Source of the DNA: Candidatus Yonathbacteria bacterium RIFCSPLOWO2_01_FULL_47_33b
GTDB taxonomy: Bacteria > Patescibacteriota > Minisyncoccia > Phycocordibacterales > UBA1550
Direction of reading: 5' to 3'
Length of the DNA stretch: 35,502 nucleotides
Assembly: GCA_001823575.1 (NCBI GenBank)
Contig: MHUW01000018.1
Coordinates: 1 to 35,502, forward strand
Shown: positions 31,117 through 35,502 of the stretch, in pieces
Position numbering within the stretch: the first letter of the stretch is position 1
Layout: each line of letters opens with the position of its first letter
The notes under the pieces: generated by a model
Seen by the model: the letters and a program-made list of their open reading frames with translations, nothing else
Databases searched by the model: none
Told to the model about the DNA's origin: nothing
Program-made: the position numbers and the translations under genes

Positions 31117-31205
31117 GTCAAAAAGTCAAAAGTCTTAAAGTTGAAAGCAGATACATCTTCGCACTCTGATTTTCTTTTGACTTTAAGACTTTGAACTTTA
31201 AGACT
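31117..31205. repeat. AAAGTC-type intergenic palindrome (tRNA-Cys to rbfA)
   Basis: AAAGTCAAAAGTCTTAAAGTT (left) faces CTTTTGACTTTAAGACTTTG and AACTTTAAGACTT (right) around a loop with AGCAGATACATC. Same unit and loop type as 7705-7802. Confidence 0.6.
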
Positions 31206-31213
31206 TCCTCATC

Positions 31214-31540
31214 TTATCCTTCTTGGAGAAGGTCGTCAATTCTTTGGCGGCTGCGCTCGCCCATGTCGAGCTTTACTTCAAAGACGGGCAAGGTGCGAAG
31301 CTTTGCATGCTCGGCAATGTATTCACGAAGCTCGGTGCGCTTTCTTTTCGCAAAATCTAATGCGCGCTCCTCCTCGCTCGTAGGAATCGTCGTGATATAG
31401 ATCGTCGCGCGTTTGAAGTCAGGAGAGATGGTCGCATCCGTTACGGTGATAAGCGAACGCGTACCTGCCTCACGCTGAAAAAAGCGCGCAGCAATTTCGC
31501 GAAGGAACTCCCGCATTTTTTCTTGTCGAGGTGTTGCCAT
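31214..31540 (-). CDS. rbfA: 30S ribosome-binding factor A
   Basis: 108 residues; helps mature the 30S subunit and the 16S 5' end. The KH-like fold is recognised from VTDATISPDFKRATIYIT and the terminal FEVKLDMGERSRQRIDDLL block. The start lies 4 bases after the infB stop, the classical infB-rbfA operon order. No SD site apart from AAGTAGAAATATGG. Confidence 0.93.
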   Translation of the reverse strand: MATPRQEKMREFLREIAARFFQREAGTRSLITVTDATISPDFKRATIYITTIPTSEEERALDFAKRKRTELREYIAEHAKLRTLPVFEVKLDMGERSRQRIDDLLQEG

Positions 31541-31544
31541 ATTT

Positions 31545-33065
31545 CTACTTCTCGTTCATAACGAATGCCTCAAGAATATCGCCAGCGGCAATTTCAATCT
31601 TGGACTCGACCATAAGTCCGCATTCGTTACCTTCTTCAACTTTTTTAGTTGCGAGTTTTTGTGCCTGAAGCTCAATAACTTTACCACGGCCAATTTCTGT
31701 CTCTCGGCGCATTATCTTTACCTGTGCATTGAGCTCAAGAGTACCAGAAACAACCTTGCCGCCGATAACTTGCTTGTGCTTCATGGCGCTAAATGTCTTG
31801 AGGACCTTGAGCGAGCCAACGATTTCCTCGCCGAGCACCTTGGGGGTGCGGAGGTCGAGCTCTTTGTTCATCCAGTCAGTAAGTTCATAGATGATATCAA
31901 ACGTTTTGATAGTGACACCAAAACGTTCAGCAATGTCCACCGCGTTACGGTCAACTTTGGTATGGAAACCAAGGATGATAGCACTCTCAGATCCTGAAGC
32001 GAGCTTTGCGTCGTTTTCACCGATGGTGCCAACGCCCTTGGCGATGACTTTGATAGCAATGCGCTCACGTTCGATTTTACCGAGCTCCTTTTCGATAGCC
32101 TCAAGGGTGCCCGCAACATCAGTCTTAATGATGACAGGGATAATGAGCGCATCGTCAGCAAGGGGAACCGTGCGGACAATATCTTGCACCCCCTTCTTTG
32201 CGCGCGATTCCCTCAGGGTTGCCTGAGCAGCCTCAGCTTCTTTCTTTGTTGCATAGGCACGGAAGGATGCGCCGACAGGAGGGAGAGAGTCAAATCCGGT
32301 AATCTGAATAGGTGACGAGAATGTTGCTTCGGGGACTTGTTTGCCGAGGAAGTTTTCAATCACGCGTACGGGCGTGAGGCTTTCTTCAGCGACGATGAAG
32401 GTTCCTTTTTTGAGGGTGCCGTTGGTAATGATGAGCGTTGCTGAGATTCCGCGAGAGGGGACGACATGAGATTCGACGACGACACCACGCGCAAGTACGG
32501 TCGTGTCACCCGTGAGGTTCTCCATTTCCGCAACGAGGAGAAGCATGTCGAGGAGGTCAGAAACGCCGGTTCCAACTTTTGCAGAAATAGGCACAAAGGG
32601 TACATCGCCACCAAAACCCTCGAGGTAGATTTCGTTTTCAGCGAGGTTTTGTTTGGTGCGCTCAATGTTCGCGTTGGGCTTATCGATCTTGTTGATAGCA
32701 ACAATGTAGGGGATACCCGCTTCTTTGATAGCCTTGAGTGCCTCTTTGGTCTGCTCCTTTACGCCGTCCTCTGCGGAAACAACCAAGATGGCAATGTCAG
32801 CAACGCCTGCACCGCGTGAGCGCATTTTTGAAAATGCTTGGTGGCCTGGTGTGTCGAGAAAGGTGATGCGGTTGGCCACCCCTTCTTTAACAGGGTGGTT
32901 GACCTCGTATGCGGAGAGATGCTGGGTGATACCGCCCGCCTCGCCGGCAACCACGTTTGATTTACGGATATAATCAAGAAGGCTTGATTTGCCATGATCA
33001 ATATGCCCCATGATCACGACGATGGGTGGACGAGGAAGAAAGTTTTGTGGGGATAGTTTAGCCAT
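31545..33065 (-). CDS. infB: Translation initiation factor IF-2 (short form)
   Basis: 506 residues; delivers initiator tRNA to the 30S subunit. The GTPase domain starts almost at once: G1 GHIDHGKSS (20-28), G2 AGGITQ (43-48), G3 DTPGHQAF (71-78), G4 NKID (about 125). Domains II, III and IV follow to the end. The long N-terminal domains of E. coli IF-2 (890 residues) are absent, a typical reduction. It precedes rbfA. Confidence 0.96.
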   Translation of the reverse strand: MAKLSPQNFLPRPPIVVIMGHIDHGKSSLLDYIRKSNVVAGEAGGITQHLSAYEVNHPVKEGVANRITFLDTPGHQAFSKMRSRGAGVADIAILVVSAEDGVKEQTKEALKAIKEAGIPYIVAINKIDKPNANIERTKQNLAENEIYLEGFGGDVPFVPISAKVGTGVSDLLDMLLLVAEMENLTGDTTVLARGVVVESHVVPSRGISATLIITNGTLKKGTFIVAEESLTPVRVIENFLGKQVPEATFSSPIQITGFDSLPPVGASFRAYATKKEAEAAQATLRESRAKKGVQDIVRTVPLADDALIIPVIIKTDVAGTLEAIEKELGKIERERIAIKVIAKGVGTIGENDAKLASGSESAIILGFHTKVDRNAVDIAERFGVTIKTFDIIYELTDWMNKELDLRTPKVLGEEIVGSLKVLKTFSAMKHKQVIGGKVVSGTLELNAQVKIMRRETEIGRGKVIELQAQKLATKKVEEGNECGLMVESKIEIAAGDILEAFVMNEK

Positions 33066-33072
33066 GGGATTT

Positions 33073-33106
33073 CAGTCAGAAAGTCTAAAAGTCAAAAGTC
33101 GAAAGC
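33073..33106. repeat. AAAGTC repeat upstream of infB
   Basis: AAAGTCTAAAAGTCAAAAGTCGAAAG-type sequence fills the short gap between infB and the DUF4446 gene; no inverted partner is visible here. Confidence 0.5.
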
Positions 33107-33107
33107 G

Positions 33108-33581
33108 CTACGACCTTTTTGCGCGGGTAACAGCGTCACGCTCCTCTGCGGTCATTTCAAACTCCGAAGAAAAGTTTTTGATGGGCTTTGCAAAGACACT
33201 CATACGGTCGCGTGCATAAAGGCTCGAGACTACCGTACCGTCTCCATTTTCAGAAAGGAGTGCGATGGCAAAGCTCTGGTTGCCACCCTCGCCGGTTCCC
33301 TTGAATGCATTGAAACGAATTGTCTCAACACCCTGGATGCTGCGGCGGAGGCGTGCCTCGGCAGTTTTAAGGTAAGCACTGGTGTCATCGCGGAACCCTT
33401 CGAGGGCACGAATATCTGCGCCAAGTGCGCTGATGAGCCCTTCGAGACTCTGCGCGTTCTTTCCCGCAAGAAGTTTTTTCAAGCGACGCTCAACAATAAA
33501 GAGCCAAATACTCAAGGCCAGAACAACAGCCGAGAGTAGTGCAATAATGATCATGGGTGAGAGCGATGCCATAATGTTCAA
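33108..33581 (-). CDS. DUF4446 family protein
   Basis: 157 residues. An N-terminal membrane anchor (about 8-29) is followed by a helical part. The DUF4446 signature is VETIRFNAFKGTGEGGNQSFAIALLSENGDGTVVSSLYARDRMSVFAKP. The function of this family is not known. It starts at 33581 (an in-frame ATG 3 codons on is equally possible) and ends 42 bases before infB, so it may be cotranscribed with infB-rbfA. Confidence 0.85.
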   Translation of the reverse strand: MNIMASLSPMIIIALLSAVVLALSIWLFIVERRLKKLLAGKNAQSLEGLISALGADIRALEGFRDDTSAYLKTAEARLRRSIQGVETIRFNAFKGTGEGGNQSFAIALLSENGDGTVVSSLYARDRMSVFAKPIKNFSSEFEMTAEERDAVTRAKRS

Positions 33582-33619
33582 AACTATACCTTATTTTTCG
33601 ATATTTTGCAAAAGAGGCC

Positions 33620-33774
33620 GCTCGGCATTCTATTTTCTGGTGCACGCATATTTTCTTGCTAGAAAATTGACTCCAAGAGCGAATCAGCTGATTCGTCTGC
33701 TCGCCTCTCATTCAGCAGAATGACTAACTGGGTCCAGGCTGCGCAAGGCACCAGAAAATAGAATGCCTCGCTCC
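33620..33774. repeat. Structured repeat R3 (family of three, inverted orientation)
   Basis: Arms GGCATTCTATTTTCTGGTGC (33624-33643) and GCACCAGAAAATAGAATGCC (33748-33767) form a perfect 20-bp stem. Near the left arm ATTTTCT and AGAAAAT enclose TGCT (AGCA on the minus strand). The interior is about 45 bases longer than in R1/R2 and contains CGAATCAGCTGATTCG, CATTC-TGCT-GAATG (minus strand) and CTGG/CCAG hairpins. Confidence 0.82.
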
Positions 33775-33816
33775 AAGGAGGAATACAGTGGTAATTTGTT
33801 GTTTGTGGCAAAAAGA

Positions 33817-33863
33817 AAACCGCCTCGTCAGAAAGACCGAAGTGGTTTTCTGTGAAGCGGTTT
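33817..33863 (-). terminator. Terminator of the small gene at 33862-34110
   Basis: AAACCGC (33817-33823) and GCGGTTT (33857-33863) close an imperfect long hairpin with inner CAGAAA/TTTCTG pairing; TCTTTTTG follows on the minus strand. It begins in the gene's stop codon. Confidence 0.7.
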
Positions 33864-34110
33864 ATTTCCAGCGCGGGCTACTTTGGCGCAATTTTGATGC
33901 CTCCTCTGGGTCAATCTTAAGTGCTCGGTATGCCTCTGATGCCTCGCTGTCGCTAATCTGTTTCTTGCTCCAAAGCGCATCAATAGCACCGAGTACATAA
34001 ATTTTTGCTATGTCTACCTTATTTTCTAAAAGGAGGTCAGCTACAGCTTCTTGGCCTTTTTCGTTTAGGCATTGTCCTGCAAGTTGTGTAATAACATCGT
34101 GCTCTGACAT
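33862..34110 (-). CDS. Small hypothetical protein in its own cassette
   Basis: 82 residues, acidic and helical (MSEHDVITQLAGQCLNEKG, later ISDSEASEAYRALKIDPEEAS). No membrane segment and a single Cys. GGAGG lies 9 bases before the ATG, with a near-consensus promoter upstream and a terminator at its stop, so it is an independent unit. No family recognised. Confidence 0.75.
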   Translation of the reverse strand: MSEHDVITQLAGQCLNEKGQEAVADLLLENKVDIAKIYVLGAIDALWSKKQISDSEASEAYRALKIDPEEASKLRQSSPRWK

Positions 34111-34142
34111 TTGGTGATCCTCCGTAATTTAACCTGCTTTAA

Positions 34143-34171
34143 ATGATAGCATATTTTATATTAAAAGTCAA
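34143..34171 (-). promoter_or_regulatory. Near-consensus promoter of the small gene at 34110
   Basis: Minus strand: TTGACT (34171-34166), 17 bases ending in ATATGC, TATCAT (34148-34143). Nearly the same sequence as the dksA-like promoter (TTGACTTTTA at the start of both). Confidence 0.8.
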
Positions 34172-34209
34172 GTCTTTTGAATTGGGCTCCAAAAGGCTAT
34201 GATGTCGGG

Positions 34210-35400
34210 ATGAAGAGAATCTATTTGGACAATGCGGCGGCGACACCGGTGGATACGGGGGTGATGAAGGTGATGAATGCTACGGTAAAGAAATTCCCTG
34301 GCAATCCGAGCGCACTTCATAAGGAGGGGGTGATGGCGCGACAGGCATTTGAAGGCACGCGTGGGCAGATTGCGGGTGTTTTGTCGGCACATGCGGACGA
34401 GATTGTATTTACGAGTGGAGCGACGGAGGCGAATAATATGGCGCTCCAGGGTGTGGTGCGTCATGCTCGCACGCAAGGAATCATACACCCGCATATTATT
34501 GTTTCGGCGATTGAGCATCCTTCTGTGCTTGAGGTTGCTCGCATGCTTAAACGTGAGGGGGTGTTTGTTGACTACCTCTCTGTAGGCCAGAGCGGTGTTG
34601 TTGATCTCAAAGAACTCCGCAAACTCATTAATTCAGAAACGGTGCTCGTGTCGGTGATGTATGCAAACAACGAGATCGGTACTATCGAGCCTCTCCGCGA
34701 TATCGCGAAGGAGGTTCGTCATGCGCGCAAGATGAATAATTCATCGTACCCATATTTTCACACGGACGCGGCACAGGCGGCGAGCTATCTCGACCTCAGC
34801 ACGCCGTCTCTCGGCGTTGACCTCATGACGCTTTCGTCGGGCAAGGCGTACGGTCCACGTGGCATTGGTGCGCTTTTTGTAAAACGCGGTGTGAATATCT
34901 CGCCACTTATGTACGGGGGCGAACATGAAATGAGTCGCCGCCCTGGCACAGAACCCGTCGCGTTGGTGGCAGGATTTGCGGAGGCACTCACCCTTGCGCA
35001 AAAGATGAAAGCGAAAGAGTTTGCACGGGTGCAAAAACTCCGCGATGCGTTTGCAAAAGCGATATTGAAAAAAATTCCCAACAGTACCATAAACGGCCTG
35101 CCTGCGCAGGCAGGTGACCTTGAGCACGCGCTCCCCAATATCCTCAACATCTCAATCCCCGATATTGAAAGCGAAGCATTGGTAATTTATCTCGATGCAG
35201 CGGGTGTCGCGGTCTCGGGAAAGAGCGCCTGCAAAAGTGCCGACGACGAACCGTCGCATGTGCTTACTGCACTGTATGGCGAGCAAAAAGGGGAGAAGGC
35301 CTCAGTACGGTTTTCGCTTGGACGAGACACTAAAAAACAAGACCTCGACTATGTAGTCAAAGTACTTCCCGAGATTCTCAAAAAAATATCAATAAAGTAA
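34210..35400 (+). CDS. Cysteine desulfurase (IscS/NifS family)
   Basis: 396 residues from MKRIYLDNAA at 34210; 11 upstream codons are open but unlike the family. A PLP enzyme that takes sulfur from cysteine for Fe-S clusters or tRNA thiolation. Visible are TSGATEANN (68-76), His103 stacking on PLP (IEHPSV), Asp186 (HTDAAQ), the PLP lysine Lys212 in SSGKAYGPRGIG, and the persulfide Cys341 in KSACKSADDEPSHVL. Most members have His before the PLP lysine (S-x-H-K); here it is Gly. A palindrome at 35097-35114 interrupts the C-terminal domain in frame. No iscU or mnmA gene is visible in the window. Confidence 0.93.
   Translation: MKRIYLDNAAATPVDTGVMKVMNATVKKFPGNPSALHKEGVMARQAFEGTRGQIAGVLSAHADEIVFTSGATEANNMALQGVVRHARTQGIIHPHIIVSAIEHPSVLEVARMLKREGVFVDYLSVGQSGVVDLKELRKLINSETVLVSVMYANNEIGTIEPLRDIAKEVRHARKMNNSSYPYFHTDAAQAASYLDLSTPSLGVDLMTLSSGKAYGPRGIGALFVKRGVNISPLMYGGEHEMSRRPGTEPVALVAGFAEALTLAQKMKAKEFARVQKLRDAFAKAILKKIPNSTINGLPAQAGDLEHALPNILNISIPDIESEALVIYLDAAGVAVSGKSACKSADDEPSHVLTALYGEQKGEKASVRFSLGRDTKKQDLDYVVKVLPEILKKISIK
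35097..35114. repeat. 18-base palindrome inserted in frame in the desulfurase gene
   Basis: CCTGCCTGCGCAGGCAGG is a perfect palindrome encoding LPAQAG around residue 298, at a loop between family blocks. Its high G/C content and symmetry differ from the surrounding coding sequence. Confidence 0.65.
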
Positions 35401-35408
35401 TTTTATAG

Positions 35409-35438
35409 TTTACGTACACAGGCGCTCCGTGGTAGAAT
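35409..35438 (+). promoter_or_regulatory. Promoter of the gene at the right edge
   Basis: TTTACG (35409-35414), 18 bases, TAGAAT (35433-35438), 38 bases before the ATG at 35477. Confidence 0.45.
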
Positions 35439-35476
35439 ATTGGTAAGTTTTATTAATTTTTTACTTGCCGCCCCGT

Positions 35477-35502
35477 ATGAATCACGTACCGTTACAAAAA
35501 AA
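35477..35502 (+). CDS. Start of a gene cut by the window edge
   Basis: Eight full codons (MNHVPLQK) remain in the window. Nothing can be said about the product. Confidence 0.4.

Overview
The window looks like a chromosome segment from a reduced-genome bacterium of the Candidate Phyla Radiation (Patescibacteria), most likely Parcubacteria/Paceibacteria. The clues are a short IF-2 without long N-terminal domains, a four-repeat ribosomal protein S1, a run of small T4SS-pilin-like membrane proteins, a large O-antigen-ligase-like/TPR membrane protein, remnants of a YadA-like surface protein, a serine recombinase whose reading frame runs into a tRNA gene, and housekeeping genes mostly without Shine-Dalgarno (SD) sites. 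The assignment is inferred from gene content; no 16S gene is present.

Left edge (1-2700): the end of an integrated element. An XRE-type repressor with a degenerate S24 domain sits behind a promoter overlapped by AAGCAA-NN-TTGCTT palindromes. A large serine recombinase follows and reads straight through tRNA-Ser(CGA) into tRNA-Glu(UUC), marking the attachment junction. The rest of the element lies left of the window.

Core block (2860-16645): a PrmC-like methyltransferase faces a minus-strand run of phosphoribosyltransferase, rpsU, ybeY, ftsA, ftsZ and trxB (division, ribosome and redox functions). Next come upp, a methyltransferase, lepB-hisS, an unknown protein, a DksA-type zinc-finger gene with a small partner, pth, rpsA with a structured leader, an apparently complete 27-codon gene, and a metallo-beta-lactamase-fold protein lacking most metal ligands.

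Envelope block (16651-29874): a small membrane protein, a decayed YadA-like surface gene with a poly-C frameshift, the O-antigen-ligase-like/TPR protein, gyrA, a methyltransferase, an anchored solute-binding protein and five T4SS-pilin-like proteins. Facing them is a two-gene cassette of unknown function.

tRNA island (29960-31110), minus strand: Leu(CAG), Leu(UAG), Lys(CUU), Leu(UAA) and Cys(GCA), with tRNA fragments and two ~105-nt palindromic elements whose arms copy the 3' end of the neighbouring tRNA. The window ends with rbfA, infB, a DUF4446 gene, a small orphan gene, a cysteine desulfurase and the first codons of another gene.

The most unusual material is non-coding: a three-copy structured repeat with compensatory stem changes (R1-R3), the tRNA-3'-end palindromes (E1, E2), AAAGTC-rich intergenic palindromes, a branched rpsA leader, and a set of small gene cassettes sharing near-consensus extended -10 promoters and strong SD sites.
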